Counted from the first letter of the stretch, positions 1 to 10,159 are shown. The stretch is 64,000 bases of DNA from Salinivibrio sp. ES.052 (GCF_900141775.1 NZ_FSRI01000001.1:962251-1026250); one strand, 5' to 3'. Translations and numbers: made by a program. The notes: a model not told the origin generated them from the sequence alone.

Positions 1-3000
1 CACCGTATGAAGTAGAAACGAGTCAAGGTGATGTTTACTGGATCCTCGATTTCTCAATGTTGCATAGCGCAGGCACTGCGTTTGATCTTGGGAATGCACG
101 TGATCGCTTTCAACATGCTTTTGCTGATATTTGGCATGGCCGCCTTGATAGTGATGGCTTTAATCGGCTGGTACTGAACGCGGGTCTTTCGGGGAGAGAA
201 GTTACTATATTACGTGCTTACGCCCGCTATATGCGCCAAATTGGCTTCCCGTTTAGCCAAACATATATCGAAGAGACGCTGGCCTCGCATCCGCATTTAG
301 CGGGTGTCTTGATCACGCTCTTTAATACGCGTTTCGATCCTGCGGGCAAGCGGACTCAACGTGCACAAGATGCCATCATTAACGACATTGAAGAAGCGCT
401 GGATAATGTCGAGAGCTTAGATGATGACCGAATCATCCGCCGTTATATGGAAATCATTCTTGCGACTACGCGAACTAACTTCTTCCAAAAAGATCCGGAT
501 AACGATCAAGACAAGCCTTACTTGTCATTAAAACTGCAAGCGTCTGATATTCCAGATATGCCCAAACCGGTTCCGGCATTCGAAATCTTTGTTTATTCGC
601 CAGATGTTGAAGGGGTCCACTTACGTGGCGGAAAAGTCGCGCGTGGTGGACTGCGTTGGTCAGATCGTCAAGAAGATTTCCGAACGGAGGTGCTTGGCCT
701 GGTTAAAGCGCAGCAGGTAAAAAACACGGTGATTGTTCCGGTTGGAGCCAAAGGTGGGTTTGTCTGTAAGCGTCAGTATCAATTGTCAGGTCGGGATGCT
801 ATTTTTGCAGAAGGCAAGCGCTGCTACCGTCTCTTTATTCAAGGGCTGCTCGATATTACCGATAACATTGTTGAGGGGACACTGACCCCGCCGCAACACG
901 TGGTACGTCACGATGAAGACGATGCTTACTTGGTGGTCGCCGCGGACAAGGGTACCGCTACCTTCTCCGATCTGGCGAACAGTGTCTCAGCACAATACAA
1001 CTTCTGGTTAGGCGATGCCTTTGCCTCGGGTGGTTCTAATGGCTATGACCACAAAAAAATGGGGATCACCGCTGCGGGGGGATGGGAGTCCGTTAAACGC
1101 CACTTTCGTGAAGTGGATATTGATTGCCAAACCACTGACTTCACCTGTGTGGGTATTGGCGATATGGGGGGCGACGTATTTGGCAACGGCATGCTGCTAT
1201 CTAAGCATATTCGCTTAGTGGCCGCATTTAACCACATGCACATCTTTATTGACCCAGATCCAGATGCAGAGAAAAGCTGGAAAGAGCGTCAACGTCTCTT
1301 TAATCTACCTCGTTCTACGTGGGAAGACTATGACAGCAAATTGATCGCTAAAGGCGGGGGAGTCTTCTCTCGTCGTGCGAAGTCAATTACCTTAACGCCA
1401 GAAATCCAAAAACTACTCGGTACGCGTAAACAATCGATGGCGCCTAACGATCTGATTAAACAGATTTTAAAGGCGAAAGTGGATCTCCTCTGGAACGGTG
1501 GCATCGGGACTTATGTGAAATCGTCTGACGAAACGCATACCTCTGTCGGGGATCGTGCTAATGATGGTTTACGTGTTAATGGCAATGAAATTGGCGCTCG
1601 CATTATTGGTGAGGGCGGTAATTTAGGCATGACACAGCTAGGGCGAATCGAGTATGCGCTCAAAGGTGGCCGAGTCAACACGGACTTTATTGATAATGTC
1701 GGTGGGGTCGATTGTTCCGATAATGAGGTAAACATCAAGATCTTGCTCAATGGCTTAGTCGCTGCTGGCGATCTGACCATGAAGAAGCGCAATGAGCTGT
1801 TGGAGCGGATGGAAGACGAAGTGTCGGACATCGTGCTTGAAGACGCTTATTGTCAGAGTGAATCGATCTCAGTGACCCATAACCAGCAAGCAGCCTTGTT
1901 AAAGGAACAGATCCGGTTTATTCATTATTTAGAAAAAGAGGGTAAATTAGATCGTGCACTCGAATATCTTCCCGATGATGAAACCTTGTCTGAGCGTAAT
2001 TTACGAGGCACTGGATTAACTCGTCCTGAAATCGCGGTGCTGGTGGCTTACGGAAAAATGGTGCTCAAAGAACAGCTGGTTGTTGATGAAGTGACTCAGG
2101 ATGCTCACTTTGGACAGTTACTCCCGAGTTATTTCCCCAAAGAGTTACAGCGTCACTATCGTCAAGAGATGGAATCGCATCCATTACGTGGAGAGATCAT
2201 CGCAACCGCGCTCGCCAATCAAATGTCGAATGACATGGGCTTTAATTTTGTGACGCGTATGCAAGATGAAACCGGGGCCAGTGTCAGTGACATTGCTAAG
2301 TCTTATGCGATAGCACGAGATGTGTTTGGCTTTGAACAATTGTTTGAGGATGTGCGGACACTGGATAACCAGGTGAGTGCAACCGTCCAATACGATATTT
2401 TGTTCCGTTGCCGTCGGATGTTACGTCGTGCGACACGCTGGATGCTACGTAATAAACGCAAAGGAGAAAGCATTGAGGCGCAAGTGGCCTTTTATCGTCC
2501 TGCGTTGCAGAACTTGGTCGAGCATTTAGATCAATACTTGGTAGAAAGTGAGATTAAAGAACATGATGAGCAAGCGAATAAGCTACGCCAATCAGGTGTC
2601 TCAGACGCGGTAGCGAATAAAGTGTGTCGTTTGACCAGTGTATTCTCTGGTTTAGATCTCGCACAAGTATCTGAACAGCTTGATAAACCTTTCGATCTGG
2701 TGGCGCGCTTGTACTATGTGCTTGGTGACAGCCTGTCATTGCACTGGTTCTTAAAGCAAATCAATAATCAACCCGTCGATAATCACTGGCAAGCGCTAGC
2801 ACGTGCATCGTTCCGTGAAGATCTTGACTGGCAACAACGTTTATTGACCGCGCGGATTGTCTCAGAAATGGATCCTGGCCAGAATGCTGAAACAGGGTTA
2901 GCCCAGTGGATGGATGACCATGTTGTGATCTTAGGTCGCTGGCAGAGTATTGTTGATGAGTTCAAAGTTGGCACTGTGCATGAGTTTGCCAAGTTCTCCG

Positions 3001-3038
3001 TCGCACTGCGTGAGTTGTCGTTGTTAAATTTGAATTGA
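1..3038 (+). CDS. gdhB: NAD-specific glutamate dehydrogenase, large type, 5' truncated by the window
   Basis: Oxidatively deaminates glutamate to 2-oxoglutarate with NAD in the cytoplasm. The frame is open from the left edge (codons begin at base 3), so the gene starts outside the window; about 1010 C-terminal residues of a family that is usually about 1600 long are present. The GDH core is visible: a GGLRWSDR segment, the Lys-containing VPVGAKGGFV loop and a WNGGIGTYVK stretch. The ATG at 57 is internal, because the reading frame continues upstream of it without a stop. A strong terminator follows, separating it from pyrD. Confidence 0.93.
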   Translation, partial: PYEVETSQGDVYWILDFSMLHSAGTAFDLGNARDRFQHAFADIWHGRLDSDGFNRLVLNAGLSGREVTILRAYARYMRQIGFPFSQTYIEETLASHPHLAGVLITLFNTRFDPAGKRTQRAQDAIINDIEEALDNVESLDDDRIIRRYMEIILATTRTNFFQKDPDNDQDKPYLSLKLQASDIPDMPKPVPAFEIFVYSPDVEGVHLRGGKVARGGLRWSDRQEDFRTEVLGLVKAQQVKNTVIVPVGAKGGFVCKRQYQLSGRDAIFAEGKRCYRLFIQGLLDITDNIVEGTLTPPQHVVRHDEDDAYLVVAADKGTATFSDLANSVSAQYNFWLGDAFASGGSNGYDHKKMGITAAGGWESVKRHFREVDIDCQTTDFTCVGIGDMGGDVFGNGMLLSKHIRLVAAFNHMHIFIDPDPDAEKSWKERQRLFNLPRSTWEDYDSKLIAKGGGVFSRRAKSITLTPEIQKLLGTRKQSMAPNDLIKQILKAKVDLLWNGGIGTYVKSSDETHTSVGDRANDGLRVNGNEIGARIIGEGGNLGMTQLGRIEYALKGGRVNTDFIDNVGGVDCSDNEVNIKILLNGLVAAGDLTMKKRNELLERMEDEVSDIVLEDAYCQSESISVTHNQQAALLKEQIRFIHYLEKEGKLDRALEYLPDDETLSERNLRGTGLTRPEIAVLVAYGKMVLKEQLVVDEVTQDAHFGQLLPSYFPKELQRHYRQEMESHPLRGEIIATALANQMSNDMGFNFVTRMQDETGASVSDIAKSYAIARDVFGFEQLFEDVRTLDNQVSATVQYDILFRCRRMLRRATRWMLRNKRKGESIEAQVAFYRPALQNLVEHLDQYLVESEIKEHDEQANKLRQSGVSDAVANKVCRLTSVFSGLDLAQVSEQLDKPFDLVARLYYVLGDSLSLHWFLKQINNQPVDNHWQALARASFREDLDWQQRLLTARIVSEMDPGQNAETGLAQWMDDHVVILGRWQSIVDEFKVGTVHEFAKFSVALRELSLLNLN

Positions 3039-3065
3039 ATTACGACGCTAATGACGTAATAATCT

Positions 3066-3090
3066 AGCCCCGTTTATTACGGGGCTTTTT
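3066..3090 (+). terminator. Intrinsic terminator after gdhB
   Basis: A stem of AGCCCCG paired with CGGGGCT, extended by a T-A pair, is followed by a T tract. It lies between the gdhB stop and the AGGAGG ribosome site of pyrD. Confidence 0.85.
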
Positions 3091-3103
3091 ATTAGGAGGG
3101 ATC

Positions 3104-4117
3104 ATGCTTTACCGCCTCGCCAGACCGGCCATTTTTCAGTTAGATCCAGAAAAAGCACACGATTTAACGATCAACACGCTCTCCCGTTTTCATCACACAC
3201 CACTTCGTTTCTTTTACTCTCAGCACCTTCCTCCTCGTCCTGTAACGGTGATGGGACTGAATTTTAATAATCCTGTTGGATTAGCCGCAGGGCTAGATAA
3301 AAATGGTGAATGCATAGAAGCGTTTGGTGCCATGGGGTTCGGTTTTGTTGAAGTAGGCACGGTCACCCCACGTTCTCAGCCAGGCAACGACAAACCTCGG
3401 CTCTTTCGTGTTAAGGCCGCCGAAGGCATTATCAATCGGATGGGCTTTAATAACCAGGGGGTGGATGCGCTCGTTGAGAATGTTAAAAAGGCGAAAAACT
3501 TTCATGGTATTCTCGGTATCAATATTGGCAAGAATAAAGATACGCCTATTGAGCAGGGCACTGATGATTATATTGCCTGTATGCAAAAGGTATATCAGCA
3601 TGCCGATTATATTGCCGTGAATATTTCATCGCCTAATACCCCAGGGCTACGTAGCCTGCAGTATGGCGATATGCTGGACGAACTATTAAAGGCGTTGAAA
3701 GCTGAACAAACACTGCTCGCAGACATGCATGGCAAATATGTTCCTCTCGCGGTAAAGATAGCGCCTGATTTGAGTGAAGATGAAATTCAGCAAGTAGCTG
3801 ATACCTTAGTTAGACAACAAATTGATGGTGTGATTGCGACAAATACGACGCTTGATCGTTCGTTGGTCGATGGTATGCCACATTATCGTGAATCGGGTGG
3901 GCTAAGTGGTCGTCCGGTTCAACTGAAAAGCACGGAAGTGATCCGTCAACTTCATCATGCACTCCATGGCGCGATGCCCATTATTGGCGTAGGGGGGATT
4001 GATTCAGTGACAGCGGCACGTGAAAAGTTGGAAGCGGGCGCCGATCTTGTTCAGATATACTCAGGACTCATCTACCAAGGGCCAGGGCTCGTCAAACAGA
4101 TCGTGAGACATGTTTAA
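3104..4117 (+). CDS. pyrD: Dihydroorotate dehydrogenase (quinone), class 2
   Basis: Membrane-associated flavoprotein that oxidises dihydroorotate to orotate with quinone, the fourth step of pyrimidine synthesis. At 337 residues it has class 2 length. The FMN-site segment [11 protein letters not shown] lies near residue 60 and the [11 protein letters not shown] loop, carrying the class 2 catalytic serine, near residue 174. The N-terminal amphipathic membrane-docking region ([19 protein letters not shown]) is intact. The start follows a good AGGAGG site. It stands alone between two terminators. Confidence 0.97.
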   Translation: MLYRLARPAIFQLDPEKAHDLTINTLSRFHHTPLRFFYSQHLPPRPVTVMGLNFNNPVGLAAGLDKNGECIEAFGAMGFGFVEVGTVTPRSQPGNDKPRLFRVKAAEGIINRMGFNNQGVDALVENVKKAKNFHGILGINIGKNKDTPIEQGTDDYIACMQKVYQHADYIAVNISSPNTPGLRSLQYGDMLDELLKALKAEQTLLADMHGKYVPLAVKIAPDLSEDEIQQVADTLVRQQIDGVIATNTTLDRSLVDGMPHYRESGGLSGRPVQLKSTEVIRQLHHALHGAMPIIGVGGIDSVTAAREKLEAGADLVQIYSGLIYQGPGLVKQIVRHV

Positions 4118-4141
4118 CGAAAAAATAAAGTTTTAGGGCAT

Positions 4142-4172
4142 AAAAGGGGGAGGTTTCTTCCCCTTTTTTTTT
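4142..4172 (+). terminator. Intrinsic terminator after pyrD
   Basis: An AAAAGGGG arm pairs with CCCCTTTT around a short purine/pyrimidine loop, and the stem ends in a run of T. Confidence 0.8.
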
Positions 4173-4256
4173 ATCCTCAGCCCATTACACTTCAGGCAAT
4201 GGCAATCATGACATCGCCACACACCCCAGTTAGTGAGTCACCGCGGGAGCTGAAGT

Positions 4257-4811
4257 ATGTTAAAACCTAATAATGCATGGAGATGGTATTTCGATGATGC
4301 GTCGACATCACTAATGCTAGATTTAGGTGATGACATGGTTTTTCGCGTGGCGATTAATGCCAAACATCTCATCCCTGATGCGTTCTCAGCATCCCCATTT
4401 TCAGTTGAGGACGCATCGCTTTTTCAGCGCATGGCAGAGCCTCTGTCGTGCCTTTCGCTTTCCGGCCCTCGACAGGCCGAACTTGGTTTGAACGCAGTGG
4501 CAGCTTATCGCTTCCACAAACCTATTCTACCGAAGAGCTGGTTTTTTGAGACGCAACAAGAAACGATTGCTGCACCCGAATGGGGGCAAATCGTCGAGCT
4601 CACCAGCCAAACAGGAGATAGGGCGCCATTTATCATCATAGAAAACGCCGGCTCGGCCTCGCTTTGCATGCTTGCACGAGAGGCTGATTTTGAGCTGAGC
4701 GCAAATAAAAAGATGGCGTTTTGTGGTGCGATAAAAGTAATGAACGACCGGCTATCGCAACCGATACCTCAAACAAATAGCCAAAAAGGTCGCTTTGCGT
4801 TAGTGGGCTGA
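4257..4811 (+). CDS. zapC: Cell division protein ZapC
   Basis: Cytoplasmic FtsZ-associated protein that promotes lateral bundling of FtsZ protofilaments at the Z ring. The 184 residues match E. coli ZapC in length and layout: N-terminal NxWRWYFDD then a LMLDLGDDMVFR block, a central LPKSWFF, and C-terminal AIKVMNDRLSQP. The start is preceded by GGAG with good spacing. The gene is monocistronic, and its stop codon lies inside the stem of its own terminator. Confidence 0.92.
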   Translation: MLKPNNAWRWYFDDASTSLMLDLGDDMVFRVAINAKHLIPDAFSASPFSVEDASLFQRMAEPLSCLSLSGPRQAELGLNAVAAYRFHKPILPKSWFFETQQETIAAPEWGQIVELTSQTGDRAPFIIIENAGSASLCMLAREADFELSANKKMAFCGAIKVMNDRLSQPIPQTNSQKGRFALVG

Positions 4812-4840
4812 GTGGTTATCACTTAGCCCACAATCTTTTT
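4803..4840 (+). terminator. Terminator overlapping the zapC stop codon
   Basis: A 12-bp stem (4803-4814 with 4820-4831, one G-U pair, 5-nt loop) is followed by AATCTTTTT. The TGA stop at 4809-4811 is part of the 5' arm. Confidence 0.7.
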
Positions 4841-5018
4841 CATACTCAAACCAAATTCACGTCCCTGACTTTCTGTTCATTCCCACATTTTTAGACGTTC
4901 AATGTTTCTTATACCAAACAGATGAGCATAAAACCTGTGATCTGCATTCATATTTAGGCTGAAAATCATCCACTAAAAATGACTCATTTTCAGCATTTCT
5001 GCTGATATTCACACCCTG

Positions 5019-5109
5019 AAACCACCAATCCCTGCCATGTTTTTCCCATTTTAACCCCAAGCATCTCTTTATATAACTCTTCTGGAATAGACCAGATTGG
5101 TGGTTTTTT
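5019..5109. repeat. 12-bp inverted repeat with a 64-nt loop ending in a T run
   Basis: AAACCACCAATC at 5019-5030 is perfectly complementary to GATTGGTGGTTT at 5095-5106, and T bases follow the right arm. Read on the + strand this could terminate a transcript covering 4840-5110. No coding frame lies inside, so a small RNA or a relic is possible. Confidence 0.45.
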
Positions 5110-5130
5110 ATTGGTGATTAATAGGAATCA

Positions 5131-5389
5131 ATGGTGTGGTTTTATTTCTATACGGTCAGTATTTACGGTGGTGATATCCCAAGTGAATACTTACCACTTA
5201 ATGGTTTTTAGAACAAAGTATCCCTATGGAAAAGGCTTGAGGTGAGTCCGTTTCTTTGTGGAAACAAATGGTGAGCCGTTTTGGGGTGATGAGATTCCTG
5301 GGGGAAACAGTGTGTCTGAGGGATTGATTCTTGATGGAAACAGAAAGGCGGTGGTTTATTCACCATTCAACGGAGATTGTTACGCCTAG
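5131..5389 (+). pseudogene. Possible decayed small gene of unknown family
   Basis: An ATG at 5131 after an AGGA site opens 26 codons ending at TAG 5209. Skipping one T in the T run at 5205-5209 moves into the frame that continues RTKYPYGKGLR, meets a TGA at 5243 and reads on as RFFVETNGEPFWGDEIP... to a TAG at 5387. The downstream part has normal protein-like composition. One frameshift plus one nonsense change would give an ancestor of about 85 residues. I do not recognise a family, and chance open frames remain possible. Confidence 0.3.
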
Positions 5390-5390
5390 G

Positions 5391-5421
5391 GTCAACGAGT
5401 GACGCAAGATTGATGTATAAT
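5391..5421 (+). promoter_or_regulatory. Candidate promoter of rlmKL
   Basis: A perfect TATAAT lies at 5416-5421, 43 bp before the rlmKL start. The best -35 candidate, GTCAAC at 5391-5396, is weak and its spacing of 19 is long. Confidence 0.5.
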
Positions 5422-5464
5422 CGCGGCCATCACGACAACCACGCCCAGAGGGTGTAGAGACTTA

Positions 5465-7594
5465 ATGAAACACTATCTCGCAATAACCGCTCGAGGCCTC
5501 GAGCATCTGTTGGCTCAGGAGCTTGAGCAGCTTGGCGTATCAAACCTCAAGCAAGTCCATGCCGGTGTAAAATTTAAAGCCGATGATCCGACACTGTATC
5601 AATGCTGTCTGTGGAGTCGGATTGCATCCCGCTTTGTCCTCGTGCTAGGTGAATTCGCGGTGCGTGATGATATGGATCTATACCTTGGCGCTACGGCGAT
5701 TAATTGGCCTGACTATTTTCACTCTAGCCAGCGTATTGCTGTTGATTTTAACGGTACTAACCGTGAAATTCGTAATAGCCAATATGGTGCGTTGAAAGTC
5801 AAAGATGCCATTGTCGATAAATTTGAAAAAGCAAATTTACCGCGTCCAAGCATTGATCGTGAGCAGCCAGATTTACGCATTCATATGCGATTATCGAAAG
5901 ACCAAGGGTTACTTGGCATTGATATGGTGGGTAGCGGTTTGCACCAGCGTGGTTATCGTACCCAAGCTGGGGCGGCACCATTACGTGAGACGCATGCAGC
6001 GGCCCTTGTCGCACGCAGTGGTTGGCAGGCAGACCAGCCCATGATGGACATTATGTGTGGGTCAGGAACACTGGTAATAGAAGCGGCGATGATGGCAGCG
6101 AAAGTCGCCCCTGGATTGAAGCGTAAACGATGGGGGTTTGAATCGTTGCTTGGCTTTGATAGCGAAGCCTTTAAAGCGATTAAGGCAGAAGCCAGCGTCA
6201 AAGCAAAACGGGGAGTCAGCCAATGTCAGACTCGGTTTTACGGAGTCGATAACGATGCGCGTATGGTCGAAACGGCGCGTGCAAACGCCCGACGCGCCGG
6301 TGTCGGCGATCTGATTCAGCTTGATGTAGCGGATGCTACTCACATCACACCTCCAGAAGGGTTCACTGGGGGTCATATTGTGTCTAACCCTCCTTATGGC
6401 GAGCGTCTAGGTACGACGCCAGGTCTTATCGCGTTGTACACTCAATTAGGTGACCACCTTAAGCAATCCTTTGCAGGGAACACGGTTTCTTTATATTCCG
6501 GCTCAGAAGAGTTGCTCAGTTGTTTACGGATGCGCGCTGACGATAAATTTAAGTTGCAAAATGGTGCGCTCGATTGTGTGATGAAAACCTATGCCATCAC
6601 TGCACGGGGCGAGAAGGCGACCAGCGATAGTCCAACCGTCGATGTTGCTCCAGACTTTGCTAATCGCCTGCGCAAGAATATGAGCAAACTTGATAAGTGG
6701 GCGAAAAAAGAAGGGATAGAGTGCTATCGACTCTACGATGCGGATCTGCCTGATTATAAAGCAGCGATTGATCGTTATCGTGACTTTTTAGTGATCCAAG
6801 AATATGCCGCACCTAAGACGATTGAACCAGAGAAAGCACGTCGCCGCTTGTTAGATATGGTTCGCGCATCAATAGCGGTAACGGGTGTCGATGCCAATAA
6901 AGTGGTACTCAAAACCCGCGAGAAACAAAAAGGCAATAATCAGTATCAAAAATTGGCGGGGGCTGCCCGTACAATGACGATTGATGAATACGGCGTCGCA
7001 CTTGAGGTTAACCTCTACGATTACCTAGATACCGGCTTGTTCCTGGATCATCGCTATACGCGTCGCCTTATCGGAGAAAAAGCGTCAGGGAAAGATGTGC
7101 TCAACCTGTTTGCCTACACAGGGAGTGCTTCTGTTCATGCTGCGGTAGGTGGCGCACGATCGACGACGACCGTTGATATGTCTAAAACCTATTTAGCATG
7201 GGCTGAGCGCAATATGAAGCTCAATGGCATTGTTGGGCGCCAACACCAATTTGAACATGCAGATTGCTTACAATGGATGCAGCAATCCAATCAGAAGTTT
7301 GATTTGATCTTTGTGGATCCTCCTACATTCTCAAACTCGAAACGGATGCAGACAACCTTTGATGTTCAGCGTGATCATCTTGATGTTCTACTCGCATTGA
7401 AAGCACTGCTACGTCCTGAGGGAGAAATTATATTCTCCAACAACAAGCGACATTTCAAAATGGATCTTGACGGTTTGGCGGCGGCTGGCCTCCAAGCTGA
7501 AAACATTAGCAAACGCTCGATTCCAGAAGACTTTGCCCGTAATCCACACATTCATAATTGCTGGATTATTCGTCACCAAGGTGTGACGTCATGA
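5465..7594 (+). CDS. rlmL: Fused 23S rRNA methyltransferase RlmK/RlmL
   Basis: Bifunctional SAM-dependent enzyme making m2G2445 (RlmL half) and m7G2069 (RlmK half) in 23S rRNA. The 709 residues include an N-terminal THUMP region, an RlmL Rossmann domain with the [10 protein letters not shown] catalytic motif near residue 307, and a C-terminal RlmK domain with [11 protein letters not shown] near residue 617. Length matches E. coli RlmKL (about 700). Its TGA stop overlaps the ATG of the next gene, so the two are probably translationally coupled. Confidence 0.95.
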   Translation: MKHYLAITARGLEHLLAQELEQLGVSNLKQVHAGVKFKADDPTLYQCCLWSRIASRFVLVLGEFAVRDDMDLYLGATAINWPDYFHSSQRIAVDFNGTNREIRNSQYGALKVKDAIVDKFEKANLPRPSIDREQPDLRIHMRLSKDQGLLGIDMVGSGLHQRGYRTQAGAAPLRETHAAALVARSGWQADQPMMDIMCGSGTLVIEAAMMAAKVAPGLKRKRWGFESLLGFDSEAFKAIKAEASVKAKRGVSQCQTRFYGVDNDARMVETARANARRAGVGDLIQLDVADATHITPPEGFTGGHIVSNPPYGERLGTTPGLIALYTQLGDHLKQSFAGNTVSLYSGSEELLSCLRMRADDKFKLQNGALDCVMKTYAITARGEKATSDSPTVDVAPDFANRLRKNMSKLDKWAKKEGIECYRLYDADLPDYKAAIDRYRDFLVIQEYAAPKTIEPEKARRRLLDMVRASIAVTGVDANKVVLKTREKQKGNNQYQKLAGAARTMTIDEYGVALEVNLYDYLDTGLFLDHRYTRRLIGEKASGKDVLNLFAYTGSASVHAAVGGARSTTTVDMSKTYLAWAERNMKLNGIVGRQHQFEHADCLQWMQQSNQKFDLIFVDPPTFSNSKRMQTTFDVQRDHLDVLLALKALLRPEGEIIFSNNKRHFKMDLDGLAAAGLQAENISKRSIPEDFARNPHIHNCWIIRHQGVTS

Positions 7595-7845
7595 CGTTAG
7601 TGTTGTTTAGCACTGAAGGGTGCCATCTTTGTGAGCAAGCTTGGTCGCTCTATCAATCACTCGGTTATCAAACGCCACTTGAGACCCAAGATATTGCCTT
7701 TGACGATATGCTGTTTGAGCGTTACGGCGTCACTATTCCTGTGATTGCTATACGCAGTCAAACCGGAAACGTTAGCGCAGAATTAGGCTGGCCGTTTGAT
7801 CACACACAATTACAAACTTGGTTAACGCAACATGGCATTAATTAA
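7591..7845 (+). CDS. Glutaredoxin-like (thioredoxin-fold) small protein
   Basis: An 84-residue protein with an N-terminal beta strand followed by the redox motif CHLC ([13 protein letters not shown]) and the cis-proline segment TIPVIAI, both typical of glutaredoxin-like proteins. It probably acts in thiol-disulfide exchange in the cytoplasm, but the substrate is unknown. The ATG at 7591 overlaps the rlmKL stop (ATGA) and is preferred over the in-frame codons upstream. The last 14 bases overlap uup, so the three genes form a tight operon. Confidence 0.8.
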   Translation: MTLVLFSTEGCHLCEQAWSLYQSLGYQTPLETQDIAFDDMLFERYGVTIPVIAIRSQTGNVSAELGWPFDHTQLQTWLTQHGIN

Positions 7846-9757
7846 AATTACCGCCGCTCAGCTGGCGTATGGCGACAATCCATTATTGGATAAAACGGAC
7901 TTTATTCTCCAGCCAGGCGAGCGCGTCTGTTTGGTTGGACGTAACGGAGCCGGCAAGTCCACCTTAATGAAGGTACTTGATGGCCAAGTACAACTCGATG
8001 ATGGCAGTATTCAAAGCCAGTCGGAGCTGAAAGTCTCTCGGCTTGAACAAGATCCTCCTCGGGATAGCGACGGTTCTGTCTTTGACTATGTTGCGGAAGG
8101 ACTCGCAGAGGCAGGCGATAAGCTCAAGCAGTACCATCAATTGATCGCCAAGATCGAAACCGATCCGAGTGATCGAAACATTGCAGAGCTAGCCAATGTA
8201 CAAGAAGCCCTTGATCACGCGGATGCTTGGCGCTTTGATAACCAGATTATGGTGGTATTAGGTGCGCTGGGTCTTGACGGGGATACGGCACTAAATGCTT
8301 TATCCGGTGGCTGGCAGCGTAAAGCCGCGCTAGCACGTGCATTGGTCTGTGAGCCAGACGTATTGCTGCTTGATGAGCCAACCAACCATCTCGACGTCTC
8401 TACTATTCTATGGTTAGAGCAGTTCTTGAAAGACTTCAGAGGTGCAATTGTCTTTATCTCGCATGACCGCGCCTTTATTGGTGCAATGGCAACACGAATT
8501 GTAGATTTAGATCGCGGTAAGCTGACATCCTGGCCAGGTAACTATCAGGCTTACTTAGACGGTAAGGAAGAAGCGCTACGCGTTGAGGCAGAACAAAACG
8601 CCGAATTTGATAAAAAACTGGCTCAGGAAGAATCATGGATTCGCCAAGGGATTAAAGCACGCCGTACCCGTAACGAGGGGCGTGTTCGCGCACTTAAAGC
8701 CTTACGGCAAGAACGTAAGAGCCGTGTTGAGTTACAGGGTAACGCTAACCTGCAACTGGATGATGCAGCTCGTTCCGGAAAAATTGTATTTGAAGCGGAA
8801 AACATTGCATTCACTTACCAAGATACACCGTTAATCAAACCATTTAGCTTTACCGTGATGCGTGGCGACCGTATTGCACTTATCGGCCCGAACGGTTGCG
8901 GCAAGAGTACACTGTTAAAGTTAATGTTAGAGACATTGACGCCGGACAGTGGTTATCTACATGTGGGGACTAAGCTTGATGTTGCCTATTTTGACCAATA
9001 TCGAGAGAAGCTAGATCCTGAGAAAACCGTGATTGATAACCTTGCGGGTGGGAAAACGGAAGTGGAAGTAGGGGGGCGTAAACGACATGTAATGGGCTAT
9101 TTACAAGATTTCTTATTCCATCCTCGTCGCGCACAAACCCCTGTAAAAGCGTTATCCGGCGGTGAAAAAAACCGGTTACTACTCGCTAAGTTGTTTCTTA
9201 AGCCAGCAAACTTATTGGTGCTTGATGAGCCAACCAACGATCTAGATATTGAAACGCTTGAGCTATTAGAAGATTTGCTCTCCCAGTTCCAAGGGACATT
9301 GTTATTGGTAAGTCATGATCGCCACTTTGTTGATAATACGGTGACACATAGTTGGATTTTTGAAGGTGATGGTACGATCAATAAGTTTGTTGGCGGTTAT
9401 CACGATGCGCAGCAGCAACGTGATCAATACCTGAAAGCGATCACGGCAAATGAGAAACCCCATTCAAAATCAAACAATGGCCATACCGATACGGAACAAA
9501 AGACGGCAAAACCGAAAAGTAAGCCACGGAAGTTATCGTATAAGTTGCAGCGAGAGCTAGAAGGCCTGCCCGCGCGGCTTGAAGCGCTAGAAAGCGAAGT
9601 TGAATCATTGCAGTCAGAGATGAGCGATCCTGATTTTTTCTCAAAAAGTCAGGATGTTACGCAACCTAAACTGGATAGATTAGCCGATGTTGAACAAGAA
9701 CTTGAGCAAGCCTTTGAACGCTGGGAAGAATTAGAGGCGATGCAACAAGAGGGGTAG
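7832..9757 (+). CDS. uup: ABC-F ATPase Uup
   Basis: Soluble ABC-F ATPase with two nucleotide-binding domains and no membrane part; the family acts on ribosomes, and uup mutants change precise transposon excision. Walker A boxes GRNGAGKST (about 37) and GPNGCGKST (about 352), signatures LSGGWQRK and LSGGEKNR, and Walker B boxes LLLDEPTNHLD and LVLDEPTNDLD are intact. A charged linker joins the domains. A Lys/Ser-rich spacer then leads to the C-terminal coiled coil (about 570-641) that binds DNA in E. coli Uup. Length 641, against 635 in E. coli. Confidence 0.95.
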   Translation: MALIKITAAQLAYGDNPLLDKTDFILQPGERVCLVGRNGAGKSTLMKVLDGQVQLDDGSIQSQSELKVSRLEQDPPRDSDGSVFDYVAEGLAEAGDKLKQYHQLIAKIETDPSDRNIAELANVQEALDHADAWRFDNQIMVVLGALGLDGDTALNALSGGWQRKAALARALVCEPDVLLLDEPTNHLDVSTILWLEQFLKDFRGAIVFISHDRAFIGAMATRIVDLDRGKLTSWPGNYQAYLDGKEEALRVEAEQNAEFDKKLAQEESWIRQGIKARRTRNEGRVRALKALRQERKSRVELQGNANLQLDDAARSGKIVFEAENIAFTYQDTPLIKPFSFTVMRGDRIALIGPNGCGKSTLLKLMLETLTPDSGYLHVGTKLDVAYFDQYREKLDPEKTVIDNLAGGKTEVEVGGRKRHVMGYLQDFLFHPRRAQTPVKALSGGEKNRLLLAKLFLKPANLLVLDEPTNDLDIETLELLEDLLSQFQGTLLLVSHDRHFVDNTVTHSWIFEGDGTINKFVGGYHDAQQQRDQYLKAITANEKPHSKSNNGHTDTEQKTAKPKSKPRKLSYKLQRELEGLPARLEALESEVESLQSEMSDPDFFSKSQDVTQPKLDRLADVEQELEQAFERWEELEAMQQEG

Positions 9758-9852
9758 TGATCTTGTCACTTCATGAGTGGGTTTGACTCACATTTTGTTT
9801 AGCTGTTGCTCGATATTGCTTGCTTAAAAAATAATCATAGCCGAAGCTGTAG

Positions 9853-9890
9853 AAGATGCTTCATAAAAACGTCATGGACGGGAGCATCTT
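9853..9890 (+). promoter_or_regulatory. Hairpin in the rmf 5' leader
   Basis: AAGATGCT (9853-9860) pairs with AGCATCTT (9883-9890) across a 22-nt loop, 50 bp upstream of the rmf start. No T run follows, so it is more likely a leader structure than a terminator. Confidence 0.35.
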
Positions 9891-9939
9891 TGCGAATGGC
9901 AATATTAGCATTGAACAAGATGGAAAAGAGGGCGACTCT

Positions 9940-10110
9940 ATGAAAAGACAGAAGCGAGATCGTTTGGAACGCGCACAGTCTAAAGGCTTTCAAGCAGGAA
10001 TAAACGGTCGATCGTCTGAACTATGTCCTTACCAACAAACGGATGCAAGAAGCTACTGGCTTGGCGGATGGCGCGAAGGCAGAACCAGTAAATCAGAGAT
10101 GATGAAGTAA
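9940..10110 (+). CDS. rmf: Ribosome modulation factor
   Basis: A 56-residue basic protein that binds the 30S subunit in stationary phase and dimerises 70S ribosomes into inactive 100S particles. The family signature is clear: MKRQKRDRLERA at the start, then ELCPYQ and WLGGWREGR. The ATG at 9940 follows AAGAGG at good spacing and matches E. coli RMF (55 residues); an in-frame ATG 84 bases upstream would add a non-homologous tail. A strong terminator follows, so it is a single-gene unit. Confidence 0.96.
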   Translation: MKRQKRDRLERAQSKGFQAGINGRSSELCPYQQTDARSYWLGGWREGRTSKSEMMK

Positions 10111-10129
10111 TCCATTTCCACAGTGTTTC

Positions 10130-10159
10130 GGCCTTATTATATCGATAAGGCCTTTTTTT
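10130..10159 (+). terminator. Intrinsic terminator after rmf
   Basis: GGCCTTAT at 10130-10137 pairs with ATAAGGCC at 10145-10152, followed by seven T. Confidence 0.88.

Larger units (their letters stand above)
4841..5464. other. 624-bp intergenic region with hairpins and a possible gene remnant
   Basis: There is no intact gene between zapC and rlmKL. The first half has several inverted repeats: 4958-4966 with 4986-4994, a CAGCA/TGCTG hairpin at 4991-5004, and 5019-5030 with 5095-5106. The second half has a stretch that reads like a decayed small protein, then the rlmKL promoter. The region is more AT-rich than its neighbours. Confidence 0.6.

Noticed and set aside
5799-6376. Several 70-104 codon frames inside rlmKL on both strands
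   Set aside because: They lie wholly within a strongly conserved gene and have no ribosome sites or recognisable products.
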